A stretch of DNA of 64,000 nucleotides from Luteolibacter luteus. GTDB taxonomy: Bacteria; Verrucomicrobiota; Verrucomicrobiia; Verrucomicrobiales; Akkermansiaceae. Location of the stretch: assembly GCF_012913485.1 (NCBI RefSeq), contig NZ_CP051774.1, forward strand, positions 5,828,001 through 5,892,000. The letters run 5' to 3'. How positions within the stretch are numbered: the stretch's first letter is position 1; each line of letters starts with the position of its first letter. Shown here piece after piece: positions 1 to 8,704 of this stretch. Both the position numbers and the translations under genes were made by a program. The notes beneath the pieces were generated by a model, which saw only the letters and a list, made by a program, of their open reading frames with translations, searched no databases and had not been told where the DNA came from.

Positions 1-104
1 GTGCTCGGGATCGCGATCTACCCCGTAGCAGTGGGCCAGAGCAATCGCCGCGTCCGCGGAAATGTTAGAGCGCGGCGTTTAGATTCGCGTCCCTCCGGGG
101 CACG
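1..104. other. Window edge, no gene assigned
   Basis: These bases lie beyond the stop codon of the first HupE-like gene. Short open frames run off the edge on both strands, including a minus-strand frame over about 1-66 and a plus frame from base 1. Neither has a start codon or a recognisable motif inside the window, so no gene is called. Confidence 0.3.
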
Positions 105-767
105 CTACTTTCTAAACGCAAACGCGAGCACCATCACCGCGATCGCGATGATCCATGAGGCGGCGATCCTCACGGCGTAGCTGGCCCACTTCTTCTGCGG
201 GAGGAGGGAGGTATAGAAGGCGGGATTCACGAGCCAGATGTAGAGGCCGATCCAAGTGCCGATCAGCGTCTTGAAGATCGCCTGCGGGTTTCCTGCAAGA
301 TCCGGCGGGGAGTCGAGTCCGAGGAGAAAGCCGGCGATCGCACCGCAGATGACGCGGATGCTCAGCGGCAGCTTGAAGTCGGCGGCGACCACGATGGCGG
401 CCAGCATGGCCACACCTAACAGGACGGGCTGATAGACCGGCGAAAGCATGCCCTTCCATGCGCAGAGCAGCCCAGCCAAGGCACCGAGCGCGAAGGCGGG
501 CAGCGGCGACCGCAGGCGGATCGGGGGATGCGTGCCGATCCAGAAGCCGAATGCGAGCAACACGAGGACATGGGCCGGTGAGAAAAGCGGATGCAGCAAG
601 CCATTCACGAATTCATCCAGTCCTTCCACGGTGCCGTGGGCCGAGGCGATCTGCGGAAGCAGGAGAAGCAGGGAGCCGAGCGAGATGGTGCCCGCACGGG
701 TAGATCGGGCGGGAACGACGGATTTACGGATTCCTTTTTGAGACCGGCAAAAGGGATGGTTCTCCAT
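105..767 (-). CDS. HupE/UreJ-like membrane protein (paralogue 1)
   Basis: Predicted 220-residue inner-membrane protein. A hydrophobic leader ends near residue 44 at an Ala-His-Gly (PQIASAHG), the usual exposed His-rich N-terminus of HupE/UreJ proteins. It is followed by about six hydrophobic segments and a short, positively charged C-terminus. HupE/UreJ proteins are regarded as secondary nickel or cobalt permeases. No urease or hydrogenase gene is nearby, so the substrate is not established. The gene lies 75 bases downstream of a second HupE-like gene on the same strand and the two are probably co-transcribed. The ATG at 767 is used because no closer ATG or GTG precedes the signal segment. 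Confidence 0.7.
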   Translation of the reverse strand: MENHPFCRSQKGIRKSVVPARSTRAGTISLGSLLLLLPQIASAHGTVEGLDEFVNGLLHPLFSPAHVLVLLAFGFWIGTHPPIRLRSPLPAFALGALAGLLCAWKGMLSPVYQPVLLGVAMLAAIVVAADFKLPLSIRVICGAIAGFLLGLDSPPDLAGNPQAIFKTLIGTWIGLYIWLVNPAFYTSLLPQKKWASYAVRIAASWIIAIAVMVLAFAFRK

Positions 768-842
768 GGCTTCGAATCAGTGTCATCCGTGAAATCCCTG
801 GAACCGCCGTCTGTTGGCAGGGAGCACCCAAACGCGAGCGGA

Positions 843-1436
843 TCAAAGCACGCCGAAGAGGAAGCAGAAGCCAAGCCCGGCGATGGCGGCGCCTGCTCCG
901 CGGACGACCATCTTTCCCCAGGAGAACTTCACCAGCAGGCCGAGCGCGATGCCGCAAAGGTGGAGAAGACCAGTGGCGATTACCATACCGATGGCGAAGG
1001 AGAGGGCATTCGAGGACTCGGGCAATTCGGTACCGTGTGCATGACCGTGGAAGATGGCGAAGACACCGACAAGCACTGCCGCGACCCACAGGGGCGGCCG
1101 TGCTGCCGCAGCGACCATCGTCCCCAAGCCGACGGCCGAAAGGGCAATGCCGGTTTCCACGCCGGGGAGAGGAACATTTGCGACGCCGAGAGCACCGCCA
1201 ACCGCCATGACGATCGGGAAAATCACCGGCAACAACCACATGGCCCGGGAGCCGAGGAAAGCACCCCACAAGCCGACACCGATCATCGCGGCCATATGAT
1301 CGAGACCACTGAGCGGATGAGTGAAGCCGCTTACGAAGCCGCCCGCCGAACCTGCTTCCGAGTGTGCGGACGCGATGCCGCTGCTGAGCAGGATCACGAG
1401 GAAGGTCAGGGACGGGAGCTTGCGGCTGGATACCAT
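843..1436 (-). CDS. HupE/UreJ-like metal permease
   Basis: A 197-residue membrane protein with a clear N-terminal signal segment (residues 1-25, ending SSGIASAHSE). The HupE/UreJ signature follows: GFTHPLSGLDHMAAMIGVGL at about residues 36-55, and a second His-rich motif FHGHAHGTELP at about 128-138. These conserved histidines and Asp are the presumed metal-binding residues of this family. Six to seven hydrophobic segments follow. It is the first gene of a two-gene unit with the paralogue ending at 105. A role in nickel or cobalt uptake is family knowledge; the actual substrate is inferred only. Confidence 0.85.
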   Translation of the reverse strand: MVSSRKLPSLTFLVILLSSGIASAHSEAGSAGGFVSGFTHPLSGLDHMAAMIGVGLWGAFLGSRAMWLLPVIFPIVMAVGGALGVANVPLPGVETGIALSAVGLGTMVAAAARPPLWVAAVLVGVFAIFHGHAHGTELPESSNALSFAIGMVIATGLLHLCGIALGLLVKFSWGKMVVRGAGAAIAGLGFCFLFGVL

Positions 1437-1486
1437 GGCGCGGAAGCTAGACTGTCACCACCATGGCGAAAAGCGGAACTTCGGGG

Positions 1487-1521
1487 CGAAAAAATAGGTC
1501 CTATGGAACCCATAGGACCTA
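1487..1521 (-). terminator. Rho-independent terminator of the Verru_Chthon unit
   Basis: Perfect 12-bp inverted repeat, arms 1495-1506 and 1510-1521, separated by three bases. On the minus strand the second arm is followed by a run of six T (complement of the A run at 1489-1494). It sits 38 bases past the stop of the gene ending at 1559, so it should end that transcript before the HupE pair. Confidence 0.85.
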
Positions 1522-1558
1522 CTGGAGTTAGGAGTGGAGGGCCGGACGTGGGCCAAGC

Positions 1559-2326
1559 TCAGGGCGTTGCCTCGGCCGTAAGCTCCTTTGCTGGGCGGCG
1601 CAGGGTGACGGTCTGGAGGAAGCCGGACTTGGAGCCGTCCGAAGAGGTGAAGAAATCAGCGTCGCTCTTCAGCACGATCAGCTGCACCTGCTCGTCCTTG
1701 CGAACGGGAATCAGGTTGTTCTCCTGCATCTGCCACGTGCCTTTTTCGTCGTAGGCGAGTTCGTAGATGACCTCATTGTTGCTATTCGGTTCGACGATGA
1801 AGGCATCCCGTGTCTTGAGTTCCTTTTGCGTCTTCCCATTGCAGCGCATCGCGATTTTAAGCGGGCTGTAGTTGTGGATGCGCAGCTTGCCGAAGGGCAG
1901 CTTCGATGGATCGTCATCGATCACCATGGTCAGATACGTCCCGGATGCGGCGGGGGCGACGAGCACGGTGGCTCGGCGCGATCCGACGGGTAGTTTCGCC
2001 AGACCAACGATGGTCGGATCCTTCGCGCGGAGCTTCGCCAGCTCCGGCGGGATCGGCGCGCTGCTTTGAGAAGCTTCGGTCGTCGCGGCCGCCGCAGCGG
2101 TGCTCTGGTGAAGCTCCAGGATGGAAGATCCGCTATAGGACACCGCCTTGGTGTAGATGAAGGGCTGGGCGGTGATGGTTTCACCACCGGTTTTGAGAGA
2201 AAGGCCCTCGATCTTTGGTCCCCAGGCAATGATATCCAACTTCATGGACACCTGATCCTGGGCGGAAGCATGAGCCGCGAGCAGGGCCGCGGCGGCGGTG
2301 AGACAAGAGAGCAATTTAGATTTCAT
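1559..2326 (-). CDS. Secreted hypothetical protein next to Verru_Chthon cassette A
   Basis: 255 residues with a standard signal peptide (positively charged start, hydrophobic core, cleavage near AHASA-QD at residue 22). The mature part is soluble and has no motif I recognise. It is mostly beta-type sequence, with an Ala/Ser/Thr-rich linker at about residues 76-90. Its start overlaps the end of the cassette A gene by 11 bases, so the two are translationally coupled and probably act together at or outside the membrane. A strong terminator follows the gene. Function unknown. Confidence 0.75.
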   Translation of the reverse strand: MKSKLLSCLTAAAALLAAHASAQDQVSMKLDIIAWGPKIEGLSLKTGGETITAQPFIYTKAVSYSGSSILELHQSTAAAAATTEASQSSAPIPPELAKLRAKDPTIVGLAKLPVGSRRATVLVAPAASGTYLTMVIDDDPSKLPFGKLRIHNYSPLKIAMRCNGKTQKELKTRDAFIVEPNSNNEVIYELAYDEKGTWQMQENNLIPVRKDEQVQLIVLKSDADFFTSSDGSKSGFLQTVTLRRPAKELTAEATP

Positions 2327-5300
2327 CCGGAGAAAGCCATTTGAAGGAAACGGTCTGGAAACGGCGGCCGAACTTCTCGTTCACCGGCGTCAACTCGGTT
2401 CCACGTTCCGTCATCTCGTCGGAGCCGTCAACATACTCCGGCATACGCTGCACGATTGCTTCACACCAGGCGCGGGCGACCGGGGTGCCGGTATTCGGGT
2501 CGAGGCTTTCACCGTAGGCCCGGATCCGGAAGGTATCCGAGCGCGCTGAAATCACGGGACCGATGATCTGGAGGACGTCCGCCTGTGTGATCCATCCGGG
2601 GATGCCGGTGGAGCGGAAACCCTGCTCCGTGCGGAAGCGCGGCTGCGTGAGCATGTCCTTGTCGGCCAAGATCCCCGCGATAGCGCCCGGGTTCTTGTCA
2701 TGGGAGGTCGGAGGCCAGACCCCATCGGTGCCGGAGGAAGGCAAGTCGGTGGTCGCGCCACCAACGAGGTCTGCACGTGGCGTGCGGCCGCCATCGGCCT
2801 GAAGGTTCACCTTCTCATAGTTGAGATTGGCGATCGAGGTGAAGACCGTCTTGGTTCCGTCCGGAGTGATGTTCATGCCTCCCAAGTCGAGCGCGGCTTG
2901 GATAGCTCCGCTGCGACCCTGCATCTGGGGATTGTTCACATTTGCCTGGGTCAGCGAGACCAGCGAGCGGTTCACGAATTGTGACAGGGAGACGAAGGGA
3001 CCGCGGAGGCGGACTTGGCGGGCGAGTTCGGTCGCCACGGCATCCAGCTCCGCATCACTAAGCTTGCGGAAGCCTGCGAAGGAATCTTCCTGAGTGCCGG
3101 TAGGTGGAAGTGAGGCATTGACCGGCTGCTCAAGGCTGCGCGGGAAGATGGCGTCCGAACCTGAACCACCCTCCGAGGGGTGCTTCAGATACTTGCTGCT
3201 GGCGAGCAAGGCCTTCCAAGCGTCCTTGTCCGTGCAGTTGATATTGTGGGCGCCATTCACCAGCAGGTGGCCTGCGGCTTCCAAGGGGCTGCGCATCTCA
3301 GGGGAATTATCCTCGGGATCCACCTTGACCATCGCCGGGTTGAGCGGCTCGGCCGGACCGGTATCTGGCATGGTGGAGAAGAAGTAGGTATCCCAGAGCG
3401 CCGCATTCAGCAGGTAGGAAATGTCGTAGTAGTTGGTCGCTGCGGAGGTCTGGCTCGAGAAGCCGGTGATCGTGAAATCGGTGCGGGACTTCACCGTATT
3501 CACCCGCGGCAAGAATGGCGAAGCATACGAATTTCCGACGGCGTTGCCCGGCTGATGACCCACAGAGGCGTAGTAGTCGTCACCCGTGAGGTCCGCGTGC
3601 TGCAACTGCGCCAGCGAGGTCAGCTCGGAAGGCGGGCTGAAGAGGACGGTGCGTCGTGCGCTGAAGGGGGAGTGACCCCATGGCAGCGGATCCGCCAGCA
3701 TGTTCTTCGTGAATTCACCCCCGGTGTCGCCGCCAGGCTGCGCGAAGGGCAGCGCGCTCTGGCTGTTCGCGATCATCATGAAGTATGGCGGTGGATTGTA
3801 GGAAATGATCGGCTTGCGGAAGCGTGTGGCTTGCAAGTTGAAATCCGCGTAAGTGCGCAGCGTTGAACTCCGGAGCCCGAGCTGGTCGCGGGACGGCAGG
3901 ATGGTGCCGTAGTCGTAGCCCGGTTGGCTCACTTGGAAGCCGTAGTATTGGAGCGGCACCGGATTGACGAATTGACGTGCGGTTGCGGCGTTGAAGTCGC
4001 GGGCCGTCACGGCATACGGGGCATTGTCCAAGTCGAAGCGCTCAAGGCGACGGAGGACGGCAGTATTGCTGCCCGCGGTGCGGAGTTCCACGGTGCATTG
4101 CGAGGTGATCGTGGCTTCGCGCACGTCAAGACGCTTGCCCGAGCCGAAGTCCGCCGTGGCGGTGGTATCCAGGATTACGCAATTCTTGAAATCCGACGGG
4201 GCACTGCTGTTGAAGACACCCATGTTCACCACCACTTGGGTGGTGCTGCCCGGCGGGCGGATGGTCTGGCCGCTGACGCAGTAGGCCCGGCCCTCGCCCG
4301 GGGCGAGAGTGCCCGCAGGGATGCGGAAGAGTGCGCGGTTCAGCACGGCTGCCTCGCTGGCATTTTGTGCCAGGAAGGCCGGTTGTCCTGGACCGTCGAA
4401 GATACAGGCAGGCCGCGGCGAGAACTGTCCAGGAGCGAATTCGCTCTTCACTTCCAGATCCAAGGCGGTGCTCCAGCTCAGCGGATAGGGGTAGGGATTG
4501 GCCAGGGAGACCGCCACCTTTGCGCAGGGCTGGGTCTTGAAATTGTTGCCGCCGCCCGAATTTACCAAGCGCACACCCAGCAGGAGCCGGAAATCGGCAA
4601 TGATGGGAGCGATGGCAGCGTCCGCGGTTCCAGTCGCGGGCTTCACCGCGAGGGAGCGTGCGGTCCTGAGGGTCTTGCCCATCTCATAGAAGTCCTGAAG
4701 GCGGCTCCACTTCGGCCCCTTCATGTTCCGCGAGGTAACGCTCTGGGGAATGATGTTCGAGGTCGCCGTCATGCCATTCAGGATCCCACCTGGAGCGGTG
4801 GTGGGGAGTCCTTGGGCGAGTCCGGCGGTCAGGTCGATCCGCAGGCCACCTTGCAAGGTGTCGGTGAGCACGCCGAAGCTTTCGGTGGTGCCGGAGTGAA
4901 AAGCACGGCCGAGAGCAACGCCTCCGGAATCCCGCAGATGGGGATCCATCAGCCCGGCTTGGGGAATGCTGATCAACTTGGGAATGGACTGCTCGCCGGG
5001 AGTGCCGGGAGCCGGATAATTTTCGAAACCATCGACGGTTTCCCAGCCGCGGCGCTGTGCCGCCAAGCTGCGATAGTTCGCATCATTATTGCGATCAAAG
5101 GGAGAGCGGAGATTCATCTTCGCCTTCACACCTTCGTCACCGATCCACCAAGCATGGCGGCCGGCCGCATTGCGGGAACTCGGATTATCGGAAGCGATTT
5201 CGACGAGGGGAGCGCTTACATAGCGGCTCACCGTTTCCGGATTCGCATCTCCCGCCGTACCCTTGCCAACGAGGACCACGGCGCGCGAGGTGTCGCGGAC

Positions 5301-5849
5301 GCTGCCATCGCCTTCGACGCTCACCTGCTGGTCGCCGGGAGTGTAGGCATTCGAGCCGGGTGCCCCCACTTCGTTGCCGCTGATCAGCCACTTGCGGTGC
5401 TGTGGCACGGGGCTGCGGGTATAAATGAGAGTGCCGGGGTTGGTGACGTTCGCGTTTTGCCAAACACCGGTCCAGTAGCGGGTTCCGTTCTGGACCGCGG
5501 TGAGGCCTTTATTCCCTCCACCGATCGGGGTGTTGTTCGTCGGAGGGGTTCCAGGGCCAAGCGCGTCGCCGGTCGTACTGCCGGCAAGGTCGGCGGTGGC
5601 CGAAACGCGTTGATCGGGGCCCATCTCCTTCTGAAGCTCCCCGATTGCCATATAAAGCGCCATTCGCGCGTTCGCGCGGGCGATGGCCATCGCATCTCCT
5701 CTGGAAGATGAGCGGATCGAAATGCTTGAAAGTCCGAGCAGGCCGACGGCGATCACCGTGAGGAGAACCATCAGCGATAAAGAGATAACTAAAGCAAATC
5801 CGCGATCTTGGGAGCTAGTGCGACATCTTAGGCTTGTCGTGCCAGTCAT
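2316..5849 (-). CDS. Verru_Chthon cassette protein A (pilin-like N-terminus)
   Basis: 1177 residues. The N-terminus has a short leader, then GFALVISLSLMVLLTVIAVG at about residues 17-36, a type IV prepilin/pseudopilin-type hydrophobic segment. The remainder is a very large exported domain rich in Asn, Gly and Pro. This layout, and phrases such as a conserved ARANARMALYMAIGELQ stretch after the first helix, match the Verru_Chthon cassette protein A family known from Verrucomicrobia. In other genomes it is encoded with three smaller prepilin-like proteins (B, C, D). Here those are absent and only the overlapping 255-residue secreted protein follows. Likely location is the inner membrane or periplasm, in a type II secretion- or pilus-like assembly. 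The biological role is unknown. Confidence 0.85.
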   Translation of the reverse strand: MTGTTSLRCRTSSQDRGFALVISLSLMVLLTVIAVGLLGLSSISIRSSSRGDAMAIARANARMALYMAIGELQKEMGPDQRVSATADLAGSTTGDALGPGTPPTNNTPIGGGNKGLTAVQNGTRYWTGVWQNANVTNPGTLIYTRSPVPQHRKWLISGNEVGAPGSNAYTPGDQQVSVEGDGSVRDTSRAVVLVGKGTAGDANPETVSRYVSAPLVEIASDNPSSRNAAGRHAWWIGDEGVKAKMNLRSPFDRNNDANYRSLAAQRRGWETVDGFENYPAPGTPGEQSIPKLISIPQAGLMDPHLRDSGGVALGRAFHSGTTESFGVLTDTLQGGLRIDLTAGLAQGLPTTAPGGILNGMTATSNIIPQSVTSRNMKGPKWSRLQDFYEMGKTLRTARSLAVKPATGTADAAIAPIIADFRLLLGVRLVNSGGGNNFKTQPCAKVAVSLANPYPYPLSWSTALDLEVKSEFAPGQFSPRPACIFDGPGQPAFLAQNASEAAVLNRALFRIPAGTLAPGEGRAYCVSGQTIRPPGSTTQVVVNMGVFNSSAPSDFKNCVILDTTATADFGSGKRLDVREATITSQCTVELRTAGSNTAVLRRLERFDLDNAPYAVTARDFNAATARQFVNPVPLQYYGFQVSQPGYDYGTILPSRDQLGLRSSTLRTYADFNLQATRFRKPIISYNPPPYFMMIANSQSALPFAQPGGDTGGEFTKNMLADPLPWGHSPFSARRTVLFSPPSELTSLAQLQHADLTGDDYYASVGHQPGNAVGNSYASPFLPRVNTVKSRTDFTITGFSSQTSAATNYYDISYLLNAALWDTYFFSTMPDTGPAEPLNPAMVKVDPEDNSPEMRSPLEAAGHLLVNGAHNINCTDKDAWKALLASSKYLKHPSEGGSGSDAIFPRSLEQPVNASLPPTGTQEDSFAGFRKLSDAELDAVATELARQVRLRGPFVSLSQFVNRSLVSLTQANVNNPQMQGRSGAIQAALDLGGMNITPDGTKTVFTSIANLNYEKVNLQADGGRTPRADLVGGATTDLPSSGTDGVWPPTSHDKNPGAIAGILADKDMLTQPRFRTEQGFRSTGIPGWITQADVLQIIGPVISARSDTFRIRAYGESLDPNTGTPVARAWCEAIVQRMPEYVDGSDEMTERGTELTPVNEKFGRRFQTVSFKWLSPDEI

Positions 5850-6155
5850 GGTTTTTTTTCGGGCGCTAGAGCGGTCGCCGCAAACCGAGGTAGGTCAGAT
5901 CCCGGGCTGCGATAACGCCGATCTATGGGGGATACGTATTCACGAAGTATTCAGAATCCGCCAGCTCAAATTTCGTCTTTTCTGTGATTTTGCCCGGAAA
6001 CTTGTGGGATTTTGGTGGAAATGTGTGGGAAAACGTTGGTTTTCAGGCAAAACCGTCACGTGACGCGGAGATTTTGCGGCCTAACCCCTTCGGGTTAGAC
6101 GCTGGTCAATGCCCTAGGAATTTCCATAGGGCGTTCACACACAGGGAAAATGCGT
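5850..6155. promoter_or_regulatory. Intergenic region with palindrome and hairpins upstream of cassette A
   Basis: This 306-base gap lies between ilvA (stop at 6156) and the start of cassette A, both on the minus strand, so it should hold the cassette promoter. It is more AT-rich than its surroundings. It contains a 12-bp perfect palindrome CGTCACGTGACG at 6054-6065, a 6-bp inverted repeat at 6038-6054 (GGTTTT/AAAACC), a 7-bp hairpin at 6081-6098 and a 6-bp inverted repeat at 6111-6132. None of the hairpins has a T run on the minus side, so I do not call a terminator. Confidence 0.4.
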
Positions 6156-7760
6156 TTAGCGGCCAATCAAACGGGCGCTCGTCTCGCTGTCCACCGGCTT
6201 GCAGGAGCGATATCCCTCACCGTGCTCCGGAACCGTGGATAAAAATTCATCCCGGGCTGCCTCGCTGCCGAAATCGAGGCCGATAAGGGCACGGCCGATG
6301 CGTTCTCCAGACTGACGGTAGTTAAAATAGCAGAGGCTCGCACGACCGCGGACCAGCTTGTCGAGGAAGTCGTGCAGGGCACCAGGGCGCTCGTAGAAAT
6401 CCAGGCGCAAGAAAGCCGGGTGGCCGAGCAAGTCGCCCCTCAGCGGAATCGCGCGGAAGGCGATGTCCACCGCACCGGTAAGGTCTTCCCACGCGAAGCC
6501 ATGGGCTTCCAGCTTCTCCGGCAGTGCCGCGATCGCCTCCGCGGACTCCGCGGTGATGGTAAAGGCGGGCCACGCCTCTGCATCATCGAGCTTTCCGTAT
6601 TGAAAGTCGGCGATGTTGAAGCCCTCGAAGCAGGTATCGAGCAGATCAAGCATTGTGCCCGGGCGCTCCGGGATCCGAACGCGGATCGTGCGGGAGGCGC
6701 TTTGCGCAGAGCCTTCGGATTGCGCGATGAGTCCAAGTTGCAGGAAATCGATGTTCGAGCCGGAGACGACGACGAGCACGCGCTTCCCTTCGAGTTGGGC
6801 GCGGTTCTTCATCACGGCGGCGAGGCCGAGCGCGCCGGAAGGTTCGGACACGCAGCGCAGGCCCTCCCAGAGGCTGCGTATCGCGCGGCTAACTTCGGCA
6901 TTCGTGACCGTTTCCATGCGGTCGATGGTGTCGCGGCAGATTTCGAAGGGCAGGGTGCCTGCCTTTCGAACCGCGGTGCCATCGCAAAAGATGTCCACCT
7001 GATCGAGCGGCACAGGCTTGTCCGCTTCCAGCGCGGCTTTCATCGAGGCTTGGCCGATGCCTTCAACGCCGACGATCTCGATTTCCGGCCAGTAGGTCTT
7101 CAGCCAGCTGGAAACCCCGGCCGCCATGCCGCCTCCGCCGATCTGGAGATAGGCGGCATCGAAGGGACCATGACCAGAGAGCACGACTTCATCGGCCAGC
7201 GTGCCTTGGCCGGCCATGACCTGCAGGTCATCGTAGGCATGCACATAGGTTGCGCCGGTGGACTTCGCATCATCGAGTGCGGCGGTCACCGCTTCGTCAT
7301 AGCTATCGCCGGAGAGCAGGATCTCCACATGGCTGCCACCGTGATGGAGCACCGCATTCTGCTTCACCTTCGGAGTGGAGCGGGGCATGTAGATGCGGGA
7401 TTGCACGCCGAGTGCGCGGGCCGCCAGTGCCACGCCCTGCGCGTGATTGCCGGCGGATGCGGTCACGACACCGGCAGCGCGTTGCTCGTGCGTGAGCACG
7501 GCCATGCGATTGCAAGCGCCGCGCCACTTGTAAGCCTTGATCGGCGAAACGTCTTCACGCTTCACCCAAATCTCGGGCCCAGGTCCGGGGAGGACGATTC
7601 GCTCCAAAGGCGTCGGTTCGCCGAAGCGGTAGACCCGCTCGCGGGCAAACAGGATCTCCTGACGCAAGCGTCGGTCCAGAGGCAATCCATCGCGTTCCAC
7701 GCGGGGATTCTCGCGATCATGAAGCAAGTGGCAAGGCCGCTGCGTGGAATTGCCAATCAT
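6156..7760 (-). CDS. ilvA: Threonine dehydratase, biosynthetic type with regulatory domains
   Basis: PLP enzyme converting L-threonine to 2-oxobutanoate, the first step of isoleucine synthesis. At 534 residues it has the length of the allosteric biosynthetic form. The catalytic domain is at about residues 45-355: PLP-lysine motif KAYKWRGA (Lys about 78), SAGNHAQG at about 98-105, and the glycine loop GGGGMAAG at about 190. Two ACT-like regulatory domains follow, at about 365-440 and 465-534, each beginning with a hydrophobic-RPG type motif (IPERPGTMLDLL and DFYERPGALHDFL); these bind isoleucine or valine in the family. The ATG at 7760 is used because a longer frame would overlap trpF. A GTG at 7700 is a real alternative, since the ATG lies inside a dispersed repeat. 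Confidence 0.93.
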   Translation of the reverse strand: MIGNSTQRPCHLLHDRENPRVERDGLPLDRRLRQEILFARERVYRFGEPTPLERIVLPGPGPEIWVKREDVSPIKAYKWRGACNRMAVLTHEQRAAGVVTASAGNHAQGVALAARALGVQSRIYMPRSTPKVKQNAVLHHGGSHVEILLSGDSYDEAVTAALDDAKSTGATYVHAYDDLQVMAGQGTLADEVVLSGHGPFDAAYLQIGGGGMAAGVSSWLKTYWPEIEIVGVEGIGQASMKAALEADKPVPLDQVDIFCDGTAVRKAGTLPFEICRDTIDRMETVTNAEVSRAIRSLWEGLRCVSEPSGALGLAAVMKNRAQLEGKRVLVVVSGSNIDFLQLGLIAQSEGSAQSASRTIRVRIPERPGTMLDLLDTCFEGFNIADFQYGKLDDAEAWPAFTITAESAEAIAALPEKLEAHGFAWEDLTGAVDIAFRAIPLRGDLLGHPAFLRLDFYERPGALHDFLDKLVRGRASLCYFNYRQSGERIGRALIGLDFGSEAARDEFLSTVPEHGEGYRSCKPVDSETSARLIGR

Positions 7761-7780
7761 CAAGCAGACTGCGCTTCGCG
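7753..7780 (+). repeat. Dispersed intergenic repeat, copy A
   Basis: The core CCAATCATCAAG followed by a CTGCGCTTCGCG block recurs at 11065-11116 (same strand) and inverted at 14927-14970. This copy sits between trpF and ilvA and overlaps the proposed ATG of ilvA. Alignment was by eye. Confidence 0.55.
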
Positions 7781-7842
7781 AGGCGCGACGAAGCAAGGGC
7801 CTTGCTTGGACTGCGAATCTCCAGAGGCCCCCCGCTTCTGCC

Positions 7843-8514
7843 TCAAGAACCCTCGTTGCTCCCACTTCTGCAAGCTACCAACAAAGCTTCTACCTTCCCG
7901 AAATCCTTCACCCCCGGCCGGATCTCCGCACCCGACGCCACATCCAGCGCGGCAGGTCGAACCGCGGCGATCGCCTCCACGACGTTCTCCGGTGTGATTC
8001 CGCCCGCGAGGATCAAGGGCAGCGTGGCATTCTCTTCAATGAATCGGCGCGCCAAATCCCAATCAATCGTCTGTCCCGTGCCGCCATACACTCCCGGTGC
8101 ATGCGCATCGAGAAGGATTGCCTTCGCGCCGAAGTCATGCGCCGCTGCGAGGTCATTGACCCCGCGCACACCGATCGCCTTCAGGAAAGGAATACCGGCA
8201 TCCAGGAAGACGCGCGCGTCTTCGGGAGTTTCATCGCCGTGAAGTTGGATCACATCGATGATGCCTTCTTCCACCAAGCGTCTCGGGAGATCGCTTCCCG
8301 CATTCACGAACACGCCGACACGGAGGATCTTTCCGGAAAGCTCGCGAAGGAACCCGGCCTCTGCGGGCTCCAGGTAGCGCTTCGACTGCGGCCAGAAGTT
8401 TGCGCCGAGGGCATCCACGCCCAAGTCCACAAGACGCTGGGCATCGGACGCAAGTGTCACGCCACAGATCTTCAGCGAAGTCGGGGCTGGGGAAAGGAAG
8501 CTCTCGGCGGGCAC
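7843..8514 (-). CDS. trpF: Phosphoribosylanthranilate isomerase
   Basis: (beta-alpha)8 enzyme of tryptophan synthesis that rearranges N-(5-phosphoribosyl)anthranilate to CdRP. 223 residues, normal for the family. Motifs: LKICGVT near the N-terminus with the catalytic Cys, IQLHGDE at about residues 88-94, the catalytic Asp in LLDAHAPGVYGGTG at about 133-146, LAGGITPENV at about 167-176, and ASGAEIRPGVKD near the C-terminus for phosphate binding. The start is a GTG; no ATG precedes it in frame before a stop. It is separated from ilvA by about 80 bases containing a dispersed repeat. No other trp genes are in the window. Confidence 0.95.
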   Translation of the reverse strand: MPAESFLSPAPTSLKICGVTLASDAQRLVDLGVDALGANFWPQSKRYLEPAEAGFLRELSGKILRVGVFVNAGSDLPRRLVEEGIIDVIQLHGDETPEDARVFLDAGIPFLKAIGVRGVNDLAAAHDFGAKAILLDAHAPGVYGGTGQTIDWDLARRFIEENATLPLILAGGITPENVVEAIAAVRPAALDVASGAEIRPGVKDFGKVEALLVACRSGSNEGS

Positions 8515-8541
8515 GCGCGGAACATGGGATGAAAAACGCGG

Positions 8542-8557
8542 AATGACTAATGACTAA
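8542..8557. repeat. 16-base repeat AATGACTAATGACTAA (copy 1)
   Basis: An exact 16-base copy occurs at 51399-51414. Both lie just upstream of minus-strand start codons (trpF here, nuoN there). Internally it is a 7-base tandem, TGACTAA twice. Confidence 0.5.
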
Positions 8558-8641
8558 ATCGGATTTTTCAAACCGAGCTGCGCGGAAGGGAACCGGGTAG
8601 CGGATCCATGGCGCGGGGACTGATGCTTGATGATTCTCCTG

Positions 8642-8676
8642 CCAAAAGAAAAACCCCGGCGCTCGCACGCCGGGGT
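8642..8676 (-). terminator. Rho-independent terminator of the ClpP-like gene
   Basis: Perfect 9-bp GC-rich inverted repeat with arms 8653-8661 and 8668-8676 and a six-base loop. On the minus strand it is followed by a T-rich stretch (complement of 8644-8652). It begins about 30 bases after the stop codon at 8705. Confidence 0.85.
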
Positions 8677-8704
8677 CTCATAAAAATCAGATCCTCAGAT
8701 CCAC

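Noticed and set aside
3924-5711. A 595-residue plus-strand open frame opposite the Verru_Chthon gene
   Set aside because: Antisense to a gene with clear pilin-like N-terminus and family match; no start context or domain.
6372-7997. A 541-residue plus-strand open frame opposite ilvA
   Set aside because: Antisense to threonine dehydratase; composition is shadow-like.
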